A stretch of DNA of 64,000 nucleotides from Bacillus sp. Marseille-Q1617 (GCF_903645295.1 NZ_CAHJXM010000001.1:1117501-1181500), one strand, 5' to 3'; numbered from the stretch's first letter, positions 36,826-45,281 are shown. Notes: generated by a model from the sequence alone, not told the origin. Numbers and translations are program-made.

Positions 36826-37149
36826 ATGAAATCAACCATTTGTCCTAAATACGAAGCAGCTTTTTCTCTATTGGGAAAACGCTGGGTCGGCATGATTATA
36901 AGAGTATTATTTGACGGAAGCTGCCGTTTTAAAGATATGAATGAGAGAATACCGAATATCAGTCAAAAAGTTCTGGCGGACAGATTGAAAGAACTGGAAG
37001 GGTGCGGCCTTGTCCAGCGTAAATATTTGGAGGATAAGCCCGTGAAAATCATGTACAGTCTTACAGAAAAAGGAAGAGATCTGCAGCCGGTGCTTGAATC
37101 TGTCCATACATGGGCGGGAAAATGGATGAAATCATCCGGCAAACAGTGA
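36826..37149 (+). CDS. yodB: HxlR-family redox-sensing repressor, YodB-like
   Basis: Winged-helix DNA-binding protein of 107 residues. The N-terminus CPKYEAAFSLLGKRWVGMII carries Cys6, the redox-active residue of YodB, which in B. subtilis reacts with quinones and diamide and derepresses yodC and azoR1. YodB also uses C-terminal cysteines for intersubunit disulfides; here the only others are Cys33 and Cys60, and the C-terminus ends WAGKWMKSSGKQ without cysteine. Sensing may thus rely on Cys6 alkylation or a different partner. Confidence 0.9.
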   Translation: MKSTICPKYEAAFSLLGKRWVGMIIRVLFDGSCRFKDMNERIPNISQKVLADRLKELEGCGLVQRKYLEDKPVKIMYSLTEKGRDLQPVLESVHTWAGKWMKSSGKQ

Positions 37150-37176
37150 AAAACTGCTCCCCTCAAAGGAAAGCAG
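37149..37176 (-). terminator. Terminator of the 45-aa minus-strand gene
   Basis: On the minus strand CTGCTTTCC-TTTGA-GGGGAGCAG (two G-U pairs) is followed by TTTTTC. Confidence 0.65.
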
Positions 37177-37187
37177 CTCATTCAGCA

Positions 37188-37325
37188 TTACATATGTCTT
37201 TTAAATAATGAATCAAACGGATCTTCAACATCTGTCCTGGTGAAAAAATCAATGGGCTCCAATGCCAAGTAGCTGCCCCCGACTATGATGATACAAAGAA
37301 GGGGGAGATATAAAATACCAAGCAT
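37188..37325 (-). CDS. 45-aa single-span membrane protein
   Basis: A 45-codon minus-strand gene with an excellent binding site (AAGGAGG, 7 nt, ATG). Residues 2-21 form one membrane span (LGILYLPLLCIIIVGGSYLA), followed by an acidic C-terminal part with FFTRTDVEDPFDSLFKRHM. The stop is followed by a minus-strand terminator. It is divergent from the LacI-type regulator, with that gene's operator between them, so it may be a regulatory target. No family recognised. Confidence 0.7.
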   Translation of the reverse strand: MLGILYLPLLCIIIVGGSYLALEPIDFFTRTDVEDPFDSLFKRHM

Positions 37326-37385
37326 ATCGCATCCTCCTTGCCTTTCATTATTTTAATGCGTTAACCTTATCTTGACTATAATCTG

Positions 37386-37411
37386 TGAAACGCGTTTCAG
37401 AGCAAGCGCTT
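37386..37411. promoter_or_regulatory. LacI-type operator palindromes
   Basis: TGAAACGCGTTTCA (37386-37399) is a perfect 14-bp palindrome with a central CG typical of LacI-family operators; AAGCGCTT (37404-37411) is a second short palindrome. They follow a TATAAT (37377-37382), so a bound repressor would block transcription of the regulator gene. Both lie between divergent genes. Confidence 0.75.
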
Positions 37412-37453
37412 ATGGCAAAAAAATAATAATCCTTAATAGAAGGGGAAGCCATC

Positions 37454-38413
37454 GTGACAAATATCCGAAAAATAGCCCAACTGGCCGGTGTCTCGGTTTC
37501 AACCGTCTCAAGGGTATTGAATGATCACCCTTACGTAAAAGAAGATAAGAAACGGAAAGTGATGGACGCCGTTAAAGAACTGAATTACATAAAAAACGCG
37601 AATGCCGTTCACTTATCCAAAGGGAAAACCTATTCTATAGGTGTGGTCCTTCCTTTTTTGAACCTTCCTTACTTTGGGGAGGTACTGCAGGGAATCGCCG
37701 GAGAGGCATTGAAGCATGGATACCACCTGCAGATTTTTCAAACCGATTATGAAAAAGATGCAGAACTTGATGCGTTTCACCGCCTCAGGATGAAAGAGGT
37801 GGATGGTCTTATCATCACATCGAGGGCGAATTCCCTCGATACACTTTCTCCATTGATGGAGGGGCTGAATGTCGTTTTCTGTGAAAACCTTCATGGGGTG
37901 GAGAAAAAAGTGTTCATCAATCATTACGAAGCGATTCGAACCGCGATGGATCAACTTCATTCAAAAGGCCATACTGACATTGGGTTGTGCCTGCATCGGA
38001 CTTTCGGTACCAATAGTGAAGAGCGGGTCCGCGGGTTCTTTGATGCGGCCGAAGCTGCCGGTAATGAAATGAGGGAAGAATGGATCTTCAATGAATGCAT
38101 CCATCTTCAGGATGGAAGGGATGTGGTTGAACAATGGGTGGCTTTAGAGAAAAAGCCTTCTGCCCTCATTGTCACGAGTGATCAGGTGTCGGCCGGGATC
38201 GTATCCGAAGCGGGGAGGAAGGGCATCCGCATTCCAAAGGACCTGGCAATCCTAAGCTTTGATAATCATCCTATATCCGATGTCTTCGATATCACCTCGT
38301 TCGAAGTGCCAATCAGACAGATGGGAGAAGAGGCTTTTAAGCTGTTTCTGGAGAAAGGTCGTTCATCTCCTGTAATCCTTGAAACTGCCTTGCACGAGCG
38401 TGAAACGGTGTAA
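37454..38413 (+). CDS. LacI-family transcriptional regulator
   Basis: DNA-binding repressor of 319 residues. The N-terminal helix-turn-helix reads IRKIAQLAGVSVSTVSRVLN, with the hinge helix NANAVHLSKGK near 55. The rest is a periplasmic-binding-protein-like sugar domain (IGVVLPFLNLPYFGEVLQGI, LAILSFDNHPISDVFDITS). GTG start with AGAAGGGG upstream. No sugar genes are adjacent, so its regulon is elsewhere, perhaps with the divergent 45-aa gene. Autoregulation via the upstream palindrome is likely. Ligand unknown. Confidence 0.92.
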   Translation: MTNIRKIAQLAGVSVSTVSRVLNDHPYVKEDKKRKVMDAVKELNYIKNANAVHLSKGKTYSIGVVLPFLNLPYFGEVLQGIAGEALKHGYHLQIFQTDYEKDAELDAFHRLRMKEVDGLIITSRANSLDTLSPLMEGLNVVFCENLHGVEKKVFINHYEAIRTAMDQLHSKGHTDIGLCLHRTFGTNSEERVRGFFDAAEAAGNEMREEWIFNECIHLQDGRDVVEQWVALEKKPSALIVTSDQVSAGIVSEAGRKGIRIPKDLAILSFDNHPISDVFDITSFEVPIRQMGEEAFKLFLEKGRSSPVILETALHERETV

Positions 38414-38489
38414 TAAGTGTTGTAAGCTGAATTCTGGGTAAAATTATATTACACTGGGTAAAGGGTACATCAAAGGGAGGCGTGTCATT

Positions 38490-38585
38490 ATGCTTGGAAA
38501 TAAAGATGAAAAAATCCTGGTCATCGTCATGTTTGTTGTTGCCTTATTCCTTCTTTTTGCGATTGTAAGAAAGTATATTATGTAG
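38490..38585 (+). CDS. 31-aa single-span membrane peptide
   Basis: A 31-codon gene with a strong binding site AAAGGGAGG, 9 nt before ATG. After a charged N-terminus (MLGNKDEK) a hydrophobic span covers residues 9-26 (ILVIVMFVVALFLLFAIV), ending RKYIM. A terminator follows 12 nt after the stop. Between the LacI regulator and mscL. Function unknown. Confidence 0.65.
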   Translation: MLGNKDEKILVIVMFVVALFLLFAIVRKYIM

Positions 38586-38597
38586 AATGTCGATAAC

Positions 38598-38632
38598 AAG
38601 CCGATCCGGAATACGGGTCGGCTTATATTTTT
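38598..38632 (+). terminator. Terminator after the 31-aa gene
   Basis: AAGCCGA-TCCG / CGGG-TCGGCTT stem with downstream T-rich sequence. Confidence 0.8.
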
Positions 38633-38725
38633 GTCAGCAGCTCATCGGCGGCCGGAAAAATACGATTGTCCTCATACCCTGCTGATTTCTGCCATATGAT
38701 TTAATAAGAAACGGCAGGTGAAGGG

Positions 38726-39187
38726 ATGATGTGGACAGAATTTAAGCAGTTCATTTCCAGGGGGAATGTAGTGGACCTTGCCATTGCGGTGATTATAGGG
38801 GCAGCATTTGGGAAGATTGTAGAATCTCTCGTTCAAGATATCATGATGCCCATTGTCGGCATATTATTCGGCGGCATTAATTTTGAAGGGCTGACCTTGA
38901 AAGTGAAAGCTGAGGTGATTGAAATAGGAAAGTTCATCCAGACGACAGTCGACTTTCTCCTTGTAGCTGCCAGTATATTTTTTATGATCAAGCTCTTTAA
39001 CCGCCTTAAAGGAGGAGAGGAGCAATATAAAGTCAAACAGACCACCAATCTCGAAGTTCTTCAGGAAATTCGGGACCTGTTGAAGGTGGAGAGGACAAGT
39101 GAGCCTCTACAACTGAAAAGTGTTCAGCCGACCATAACTAAAAGCGGTATGAAAATTCAAATAAAAAATAAACGGAATGTGAAATGA
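38726..39187 (+). CDS. mscL: Large-conductance mechanosensitive channel MscL
   Basis: Membrane tension valve that releases solutes on osmotic downshock. The first 120 residues are standard MscL: FISRGNVVDLAIAVIIGAAFGKIVESLVQDIMMP, second span VDFLLVAASIFFMIKLFN and the C-terminal helix LEVLQEIRDLLK. The protein is 153 residues, about 30 longer than usual; the extra tail (RTSEPLQLKSVQPTITK...KNKRNVK) is basic and polar. Either of two consecutive ATGs could start it. Confidence 0.94.
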   Translation: MMWTEFKQFISRGNVVDLAIAVIIGAAFGKIVESLVQDIMMPIVGILFGGINFEGLTLKVKAEVIEIGKFIQTTVDFLLVAASIFFMIKLFNRLKGGEEQYKVKQTTNLEVLQEIRDLLKVERTSEPLQLKSVQPTITKSGMKIQIKNKRNVK

Positions 39188-39201
39188 ACAGTCGATTTTG
39201 A

Positions 39202-39233
39202 CAGTAATCCTACTTTTATAGTAGGATTACTTT
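39202..39233 (+). terminator. Terminator after mscL
   Basis: AGTAATCCTAC-TTTTATA-GTAGGATTACT perfect 11-bp stem, then TTTG. Confidence 0.88.
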
Positions 39234-39277
39234 GTATTTTAACGGATTTTTGATCTTATAAAAAATGAGGTAATGTT

Positions 39278-40213
39278 ATGGAAAAAATTTATGTCATACA
39301 TGAAAACAGTGAATGGACCGATCATTTGACATTTCGTTTGAATGAACTGGAGCTGCCATACGAGGAATGGTTTCTCGATCAAGGGGTTGTCGATTTGTCG
39401 GAAATCCCTCCAGCCGGCGTATTCTATAATAGAATCAGCGCCTCATCACATACAAGGGATCACCGCTATGCACCGGAATTGACAGAAAGTGTTCTGTCCT
39501 GGCTGGAACGTCATGATCGAAAAGTATTGAATGGGACACGTGCCCTGCGGCTGGAAGTAAGCAAAGTGAATCAATATATGGCTTTGAATGCAGCCGACAT
39601 CAAAACCCCAAAGACCATTGCGGCTGTCGGAAAAAAACAGATCGTCGAAGCAGCAGAAAAACTGGGGAAGGATTCGTTCATCACTAAACACAACCGTGCC
39701 GGTAAGGGGTTGGGCGTACAATTATTCCATTCAGTTCAAGCGTTAGAGGAATACGTTTACAGTGATTCTTTTGAGGAACCATTGGACGGTACAACCTTGA
39801 TACAGGAATATATTCAATCTCCTGACTCTTCCATTACCCGATGTGAGTTTGTCGGCGGGAAGTTTCTATATGCCGTGCGCGTGGATACGTCTGAAGGTTT
39901 CGAACTTTGTCCGGCTGATGCGTGTCAGATCGATGACCTATTTTGTCCGGTCGGAGAGAAGGAAGAGACACCAAAGTTTCAGGTGATCGATGGTTTCGAA
40001 GACGAAATCATTTCTAAGTATCAATCTTTCCTCATGGAAAACAAAATAGATGTCGCCGGCATTGAATTTATCAGGGATGCTGATGGCACGATCTATACGT
40101 ATGATGTGAACACGAATACGAACTATAACAAGGATGCTGAACTGGCTTCGGGTAAATTCGGCATGCTTGAGCTTGCAAAATACTTGGGAGAAGAGTTGGA
40201 CAATATTAAATAA
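39278..40213 (+). CDS. ATP-grasp family protein, RimK/glutathione-synthetase-like
   Basis: A 311-residue carboxylate-amine ligase-like protein. Visible ATP-grasp elements are VNQYMALNAADIKTPKT, the nucleotide-binding FITKHNRAGKGLGVQLF, IQEYIQSPDSSITRCEF and the metal-binding YTYDVNTNTNYN. RimK relatives add amino acids to peptides or cofactors. No peptide or tailoring gene is adjacent, so the acceptor is unknown. It stands alone between two terminators. Confidence 0.87.
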   Translation: MEKIYVIHENSEWTDHLTFRLNELELPYEEWFLDQGVVDLSEIPPAGVFYNRISASSHTRDHRYAPELTESVLSWLERHDRKVLNGTRALRLEVSKVNQYMALNAADIKTPKTIAAVGKKQIVEAAEKLGKDSFITKHNRAGKGLGVQLFHSVQALEEYVYSDSFEEPLDGTTLIQEYIQSPDSSITRCEFVGGKFLYAVRVDTSEGFELCPADACQIDDLFCPVGEKEETPKFQVIDGFEDEIISKYQSFLMENKIDVAGIEFIRDADGTIYTYDVNTNTNYNKDAELASGKFGMLELAKYLGEELDNIK

Positions 40214-40228
40214 ATTACATCTGGATTG

Positions 40229-40258
40229 TGGGCCTCCTCTTTATAGAGGGGGTTTTTT
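40229..40258 (+). terminator. Terminator after the ATP-grasp gene
   Basis: GGCCTCCTC-TTTATA-GAGGGGGTT stem with T6. Confidence 0.85.
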
Positions 40259-40306
40259 GTGTTTTAGATAGACCATTTATTTCGATTTGGAAGTGAAATG
40301 GAAAAA

Positions 40307-40410
40307 CGGATGATTTACTTGGGAAACTCGAAGATTATTGGAGAAAACTCGAAGATTTTCAGTGAAAACTAAAAGATTATTGGCAAAAACTCGAAGATTC
40401 CTGTTGAATT
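40307..40410 (+). repeat. Period-21 repeat array B, head AAACTCGAAGATT
   Basis: Four units have the C of the head at 40327, 40348, 40369 and 40390, exactly 21 nt apart: AAACTCGAAGATT, AAACTCGAAGATT, AAACTAAAAGATT, AAACTCGAAGATT. Tails of 8 nt vary. A degenerate unit (AAAACGGATGATT) precedes at 40307. It sits at the beginning of the 596-bp spacer before helD. Confidence 0.8.
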
Positions 40411-40583
40411 TAATGAAGGAAAAGAATTTTTCACCTTATATTTTGGAAGAACGGTCGAATCGAGTATCAAAATGACCTCATTTTGAACTTTTGCCCTCCA
40501 TTTTTGTGGTTTAGGTTATTCATTCTTTCTAAAAAGCTAAAATTCTAGCATTCAAAAAAGCCAAAACACCATTACAGCCGGAT

Positions 40584-40627
40584 CACCTTTATGACACCCG
40601 CCTCTTACCAAAGCCCCTGCGCATTTC
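40584..40627. repeat. Fragment of dispersed repeat type 2
   Basis: CACCTTTATGACACCCGCCT...AAAGCCCCTGCGCATTT resembles the 3' part of the type 2 element at 22387-22510. Diverged and truncated. The remaining 180 nt before helD show nothing else I can name. Confidence 0.5.
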
Positions 40628-40809
40628 GTATTGAAACTTTACCAATTATCTGATAATATATATTTCTGCTCCCAAACGCCTACATAATTTTTACAGATTT
40701 CGATGAGTCACATTTAACGTGTTAGACCGCACGGGAGTCGTTACCCCGGCGGCATGATTAAGACGTTTTTTTCTCCATTGCGTAAAACCACATTTGAAAG
40801 GAGAAAGCT

Positions 40810-43080
40810 ATGACGAAGGAATCAGCATTACACCCCGATTTTTCAAATGAATCAGAACGCCTGGAATTCACAAAGAGGTATATTGATGTGGTGATTGAAA
40901 CATCACAGTCAAGCAAAGAGAAGTACAAAGAAAATATGGAAAAAGCTTTTGGAGATGTCGATTGGGGAGAGTCCAGTGCTGCCTACATCGATATTCTTAC
41001 CAACTCAAGCTTTTTCGAAATGTCCAAAGAAGAATTGGAATCCCTTCAAAAAGCGAAAAATAAGCCTTATTTTGCCCGAATCGATTTTAAGAATGAGGGT
41101 TCTGATAGAACCGAAAAGCATTACATCGGGAAGACGTCTTTGTACCAGCGTGAAAACCAGGAGCAAATCATCGTCGACTGGCGCTCACCGATCGCGAATC
41201 TTTACTATGAAGGAAGGATTGGCGATGTCTCATATGAGGCGGAGGGAGAAATGTATGAAGGTGACTTGTCCCTAAAGCGCCAGTATATGATTGAAGACGG
41301 GTACCTTGAAGAAATCAGGGACATCGACCTGACCACCACTGACGAACTGCTGCAGGATTCCTTGGCAAAAAGTTCGAGCAATCGATTGACAGAAATCATT
41401 TCCACCATTCAAGAAGAACAGAACAGGATCATCCGGGCCGATCTGAACAAGCCGATTATCGTTCAAGGGGCTGCAGGAAGCGGGAAAACAACCATTGCCC
41501 TTCACAGAATTTCCTACTTTATTTATAACTATAAACAGCATTTTGATCCGAGGCAGTTGATGATCCTTGCTCCGAGTAATCTGTTCATCGACTACATTTC
41601 GGAAGCATTGCCTGAGCTCGGAGTGGAAAGAGTGAGGCAGACGACTTTTTCCGATTATGTCATGACCTGTCTCGAAAAGAAATTGAAGCTCGTTGAGGAT
41701 GACAAACTGATCAGGCTGATTGAGCGAAATCATGATGTTGAAGTTAAAAAGGCTTCGTGGATTTCAGGATTTAAGGGATCAAAGACATTCAGAAGGATCC
41801 TCGATCACTATATTGAAGAAATCGAGAAAAGGTTTTATCCAGCGGACGATTTCTATGTGGATAAATACAAACTATACTCCGCAAAGAAATTCACGCATCT
41901 TTTCAAAGAAGAATACACCTATATGCCGATGTACCGCCGGCTTGATAAGCTGAAATCCTTATTGCAGAGCTATGTGCGTACAAACAAGAAGCAGATGATC
42001 GAGAAAGTTGAAACGTTCTTTGACGGGAAAATTGAAAAGGCACTCTACCAGCGGGCCAATGCCGGTAATCGTAAAGAGTATATTTCGAAAGCACTGGATA
42101 AGAAGGCTGAGCGGCTTGATGAAGTGAAGAAGGCTGTAAGGACAAGTGTCTCTCAGTATATGAAACAATTTGAAAAGAAAAACCTGGAACAGTACTATTC
42201 AGACCTATTTTCTGATCCGGAACGGCTTGTGGAGTACTCCAGCGGCGAGCTGGATTTAGTTCAAGCACAGGATCTATGCTTCTACACGTCGAACCTCTTG
42301 ATGAAGAAGAAATACGAAGTGGAGGATCTAGCGCCCCTTCTGTACTTGCAGACCCATCTTTTCGGGATCGACAAGTTTTATAAAGCTAAAAACATCGTGA
42401 TTGATGAAGCGCAGGATTATAGTTATATGCAGCTTTATGCGCTGAAAAGGGCCTTGGAAACCGATATGTTTACCCTGGTGGGGGACCTTGCACAGGGAAT
42501 CCATTCTTACAGGGGGCTGCAGGCATGGGATCCGGTCTATCGGGAAGTGTTTCCCAGGGCCACTTATACCGAGCTCCAAAAAAGCTACCGTACCACGATT
42601 GAAATAATGGAAGAGGCAAATAAGCTATTGAGACTTCTGCCTCATGAATTTCCAAAGGTGAATCCGGTGGTAAGGCATGGAGAAGCGCCCGACGCATATA
42701 CGTATATAGACAATGAGGAGATGGCCGGCATCATTGCCTCAAAAGTTAATCGAGGAAAAGAAAAAGGCTTTCAAACCTTCTCGGTCATCGGGAAAAGCAT
42801 GAAAGATTGTAAGATGATCTATAAAATCCTGGAAGAACAAATGCCCGGAAAAGTGAAACTTTTGGAAGAACAGGAGTCGATCCCAAAAGACAAAATCGTC
42901 GTTGTGCCTTCCTACTTGTCAAAAGGATTAGAGTTTGATGTGGTCATGATTACCGTCATCGACGAAGTGTTCAGCAGTGAAAACGAACTGGATATCAAAC
43001 TGCAATACGTTGCCATGACGCGTCCGCTGCACCAACTTACCTTCATAGGAAAAGACCTGAACCAATTCATCAACAGATAG
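40810..43080 (+). CDS. helD: HelD, RNA polymerase-recycling helicase-like ATPase
   Basis: A 756-residue superfamily 1 ATPase that binds RNA polymerase and releases stalled enzyme from DNA. The N-terminal arm is coiled coil (SERLEFTKRYIDVVIETSQS). Walker A is GAAGSGKTTIALHR near residue 220, Walker B VIDEAQDYSYMQ near 534, and helicase motif VGDLAQGIHSYRG near 560. Motif VVVPSYLSKGLEFDVV near the C-terminus is typical. Good binding site AAAGGAG. It corresponds to B. subtilis yvgS (helD). Rifampicin-resistance HelD types occur in actinobacteria; this one is of the Bacillus class by length. Confidence 0.94.
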   Translation: MTKESALHPDFSNESERLEFTKRYIDVVIETSQSSKEKYKENMEKAFGDVDWGESSAAYIDILTNSSFFEMSKEELESLQKAKNKPYFARIDFKNEGSDRTEKHYIGKTSLYQRENQEQIIVDWRSPIANLYYEGRIGDVSYEAEGEMYEGDLSLKRQYMIEDGYLEEIRDIDLTTTDELLQDSLAKSSSNRLTEIISTIQEEQNRIIRADLNKPIIVQGAAGSGKTTIALHRISYFIYNYKQHFDPRQLMILAPSNLFIDYISEALPELGVERVRQTTFSDYVMTCLEKKLKLVEDDKLIRLIERNHDVEVKKASWISGFKGSKTFRRILDHYIEEIEKRFYPADDFYVDKYKLYSAKKFTHLFKEEYTYMPMYRRLDKLKSLLQSYVRTNKKQMIEKVETFFDGKIEKALYQRANAGNRKEYISKALDKKAERLDEVKKAVRTSVSQYMKQFEKKNLEQYYSDLFSDPERLVEYSSGELDLVQAQDLCFYTSNLLMKKKYEVEDLAPLLYLQTHLFGIDKFYKAKNIVIDEAQDYSYMQLYALKRALETDMFTLVGDLAQGIHSYRGLQAWDPVYREVFPRATYTELQKSYRTTIEIMEEANKLLRLLPHEFPKVNPVVRHGEAPDAYTYIDNEEMAGIIASKVNRGKEKGFQTFSVIGKSMKDCKMIYKILEEQMPGKVKLLEEQESIPKDKIVVVPSYLSKGLEFDVVMITVIDEVFSSENELDIKLQYVAMTRPLHQLTFIGKDLNQFINR

Positions 43081-43090
43081 GATGGCTGCC

Positions 43091-43133
43091 AGCCCGTCCA
43101 TCAGTGCTTAAATGCATTGATGGACGGGTTTTT
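43091..43133 (+). terminator. Terminator after helD, GCCCGTCC type
   Basis: CCCGTCCATCA-GTGC / GCAT-TGATGGACGGG stem with T5. Member of the recurrent hairpin family. Confidence 0.9.
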
Positions 43134-43220
43134 AAATTATAGGTAATTTGTCACGGTTTTGTAGTATAATAGATTTGAAGAATTTGGTTAAAGGACTTTG
43201 AGTGAAGGAGCTTGCTTTCT

Positions 43221-44192
43221 ATGTTCTCTGCTATTTCGATCACGCTGATTGCAGCAACTGCAGTGACCGTCTTGATCCTGATGGTCTTTTTCTGGAAAGT
43301 GGTTATGCATTATAAACAAAAAGCAGCAAGTTTTGAGAAAATTTTTCAGCTTGTAGAACGTTCTCAGGATATAATCTATCATTTTGAAATCAAGCCGGAC
43401 TTCGAGTACAAATACTTGAGTCCCGCCATTGAAAAAGTATTAGGGGCCGATTTAATAGAAGAAAGTAAAAAAAACCCTTTAATCGCCTTTGATAGAATCC
43501 ACCCGGATGATTATAATATCCTGCTAAGGAAGATTTCCGGAAAGCTGGATTATACGAAGCCTGTAAGGCAGCGCTGGAAAAATGATGAAGGAATATATAT
43601 TTGCTTCGAGGAATTTGTTACGCCTATTTATGAAAATGGTGAATTGACAGCGGTACAGGGGATTATCAGGAATGTGGATGATAAGGTAGCCCTTCAAAAA
43701 GAACTAGAATACAAGGCCACCCATGACTCGCTGACGGATTTATTCAATCGGGAATTCTTTGAATCCTTAATGCAGAAATATAACGACTGTGAAGATATTT
43801 CTACAGGTATGATCATCTGTGATCTTAACAACCTGAAACTGATAAATGATCGATATGGACATAAAATGGGTGATCGGTTGATTGTAGAGACAGCAGGCAT
43901 CCTTAAAAAAGTATCTGCTGATCATATCTCAGTATCGAGAATTGGTGGAGATGAGTTTGCAATACTTATCGAGCATTGTTCACCAGGATCCCCTGACGAA
44001 CTGACCCACCTTCTTCAATCTACTATCCATAGCTTTAATCAAAACAGTACCGAATTCAAATTAAGTATGGCGATGGGCAATGCCCATTCGGAATCCTCAA
44101 TCGGCAGGATGGAAGAACTCTTTAAACAAGCCGATCAACGGATGTACCGAGAAAAACATCATCATAACATGGCCCGTCCTTCTATAAATTAG
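43221..44192 (+). CDS. Membrane-anchored PAS-GGDEF diguanylate cyclase
   Basis: Protein of about 323 residues that probably makes cyclic di-GMP from two GTP. One N-terminal membrane span (residues 5-26), a PAS domain (about 45-160; SQDIIYHFEIKPDFEYKYLS, GIIRNVDDKVALQKELE) and a GGDEF domain with the intact active site RIGGDEFAIL near 240. ATG 43221 is used because AAGGAG is 10 nt upstream. The last codons (ARPSIN) and the stop lie inside the terminator hairpin at 44171. Confidence 0.92.
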   Translation: MFSAISITLIAATAVTVLILMVFFWKVVMHYKQKAASFEKIFQLVERSQDIIYHFEIKPDFEYKYLSPAIEKVLGADLIEESKKNPLIAFDRIHPDDYNILLRKISGKLDYTKPVRQRWKNDEGIYICFEEFVTPIYENGELTAVQGIIRNVDDKVALQKELEYKATHDSLTDLFNREFFESLMQKYNDCEDISTGMIICDLNNLKLINDRYGHKMGDRLIVETAGILKKVSADHISVSRIGGDEFAILIEHCSPGSPDELTHLLQSTIHSFNQNSTEFKLSMAMGNAHSESSIGRMEELFKQADQRMYREKHHHNMARPSIN

Positions 44193-44206
44193 AGGGACGG
44201 GCTTTG
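44171..44206 (+). terminator. Terminator overlapping the end of the cyclase gene
   Basis: GGCCCGTCCTTCT-ATAAATT-AGAGGGACGGGCTTT. The 5' arm encodes the last residues of the cyclase and the loop holds its stop region. Member of the GGCCCGTCC family. Confidence 0.88.
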
Positions 44207-44339
44207 CACCTTAGGTTTAGGCTCTGGTTTTCATATCTCTATATTATTTAATTATTCACCTCCGAGTAATTAGACTGTAATCATAATATTCGCCTTCCTG
44301 CTAACAGGTTTAGTAAAATATAGAAAGGAGGGATGCACT

Positions 44340-45170
44340 ATGTTAAAGAATCTGCAAAGCAAAAAAACGTTACATAATGGGATTGAAATTCCTTACGTGG
44401 GGCTGGGAGTTTTCCAAATGAAAGATCCCCGTGAGACGGTTGAGGCTGTAAAGTCGGCTATTGAAACTGGATACCTTTCAGTCGATACGGCGGCTGTTTA
44501 CGAGAATGAGGAAAGTGTCGGACAAGGTGTAAAAGAAAGCAGTGCCAGAAGAGAAGATCTATTCATTACGTCAAAGGTATGGAACAGTGATCAGGGCTAC
44601 GATACTACGTTGAAAGCATTCGAAACAAGTTTAAAAAAGCTGGATATGGATTATATGGATCTTTATTTGATTCACTGGCCTGTTGAAGGGAAATACAAGG
44701 ATACGTGGAAAGCCCTTGAAAGACTTTATAGTGAAGGGCTCGTGAAATCAATCGGGGTAAGCAACTTCCATCAGCATCATCTTGAAGACTTGATGAGCAG
44801 CAGCAATGAAAAACCGGTGATTAACCAAATCGAATGCCATCCTCGTTTAAATCAGGAGAAGCTTAGAGCTTATTGTCAGGATGAAAATATTGCAGTGGAA
44901 GCGTGGTCCCCAATCGCACAAGGAAGAGTCCTTGATGAAACGATTCTAAAACAAATCGCCGAAAAGCATGGAAAGTCCGCAGCTCAAGTCATTTTGCGCT
45001 GGCACCTGCAGAACGATGTCGTGATCATTCCTAAATCGGTTCATTCAAACCGCATCAAGGAGAACGCTGATTTATTCAATTTCGAACTCTCTACAGATGA
45101 AATGAACCAAATAAATGACCTAAACCAAGACGAACGCTTCGGACCAGATCCGGATAACTTCGACTTTTAA
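44340..45170 (+). CDS. Aldo/keto reductase
   Basis: NADPH-dependent carbonyl reductase of 276 residues, close to the YvgN/YtbE group that reduces methylglyoxal and other aldehydes. Signatures are GYLSVDTAAVYENEESVG (catalytic Asp and Tyr), MDYMDLYLIHWPV, GVSNFHQHHLEDL and the cofactor segment IPKSVHSNRIKEN. Strong binding site GGAGGG. Single-gene unit. Confidence 0.94.
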   Translation: MLKNLQSKKTLHNGIEIPYVGLGVFQMKDPRETVEAVKSAIETGYLSVDTAAVYENEESVGQGVKESSARREDLFITSKVWNSDQGYDTTLKAFETSLKKLDMDYMDLYLIHWPVEGKYKDTWKALERLYSEGLVKSIGVSNFHQHHLEDLMSSSNEKPVINQIECHPRLNQEKLRAYCQDENIAVEAWSPIAQGRVLDETILKQIAEKHGKSAAQVILRWHLQNDVVIIPKSVHSNRIKENADLFNFELSTDEMNQINDLNQDERFGPDPDNFDF

Positions 45171-45175
45171 TTTTG

Positions 45176-45219
45176 AAGGCCCGTCCCACCGAATTAAAGA
45201 GGTGAGGGACGGGCTTTAA
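45176..45219 (+). terminator. Terminator after the aldo/keto reductase, GGCCCGTCCC type
   Basis: AAGGCCCGTCCCACC..GGTGAGGGACGGGCTTT stem with A-rich loop. Confidence 0.88.
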
Positions 45220-45263
45220 ATTTATATTATCTGTTGACAGGGGAGGAGGGGATGATATACAAT

Positions 45264-45281
45264 TATCTCGAAATCGAAATA
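45264..45281 (+). promoter_or_regulatory. MhqR-like box 1 upstream of wrbA
   Basis: TATCTCGAAATCGAAATA, an 18-bp imperfect palindrome of the TATCTCGAA-TTCGAGATA form that I recall for the MarR-type quinone sensor MhqR. Box 2 starts 48 nt further on. Confidence 0.65.

Noticed and set aside
37386..37399. cre site in front of the LacI-type regulator
   Set aside because: TGAAACGCGTTTCA has GC rather than CG at the central cre positions; a LacI-family autoregulatory operator fits better.
38434..38462. Two CTGGGTAAA direct repeats 20 nt apart after the LacI-type gene
   Set aside because: The spacing equals that of the arrays, but only two units exist and one overlaps promoter-like sequence; chance is not excluded.
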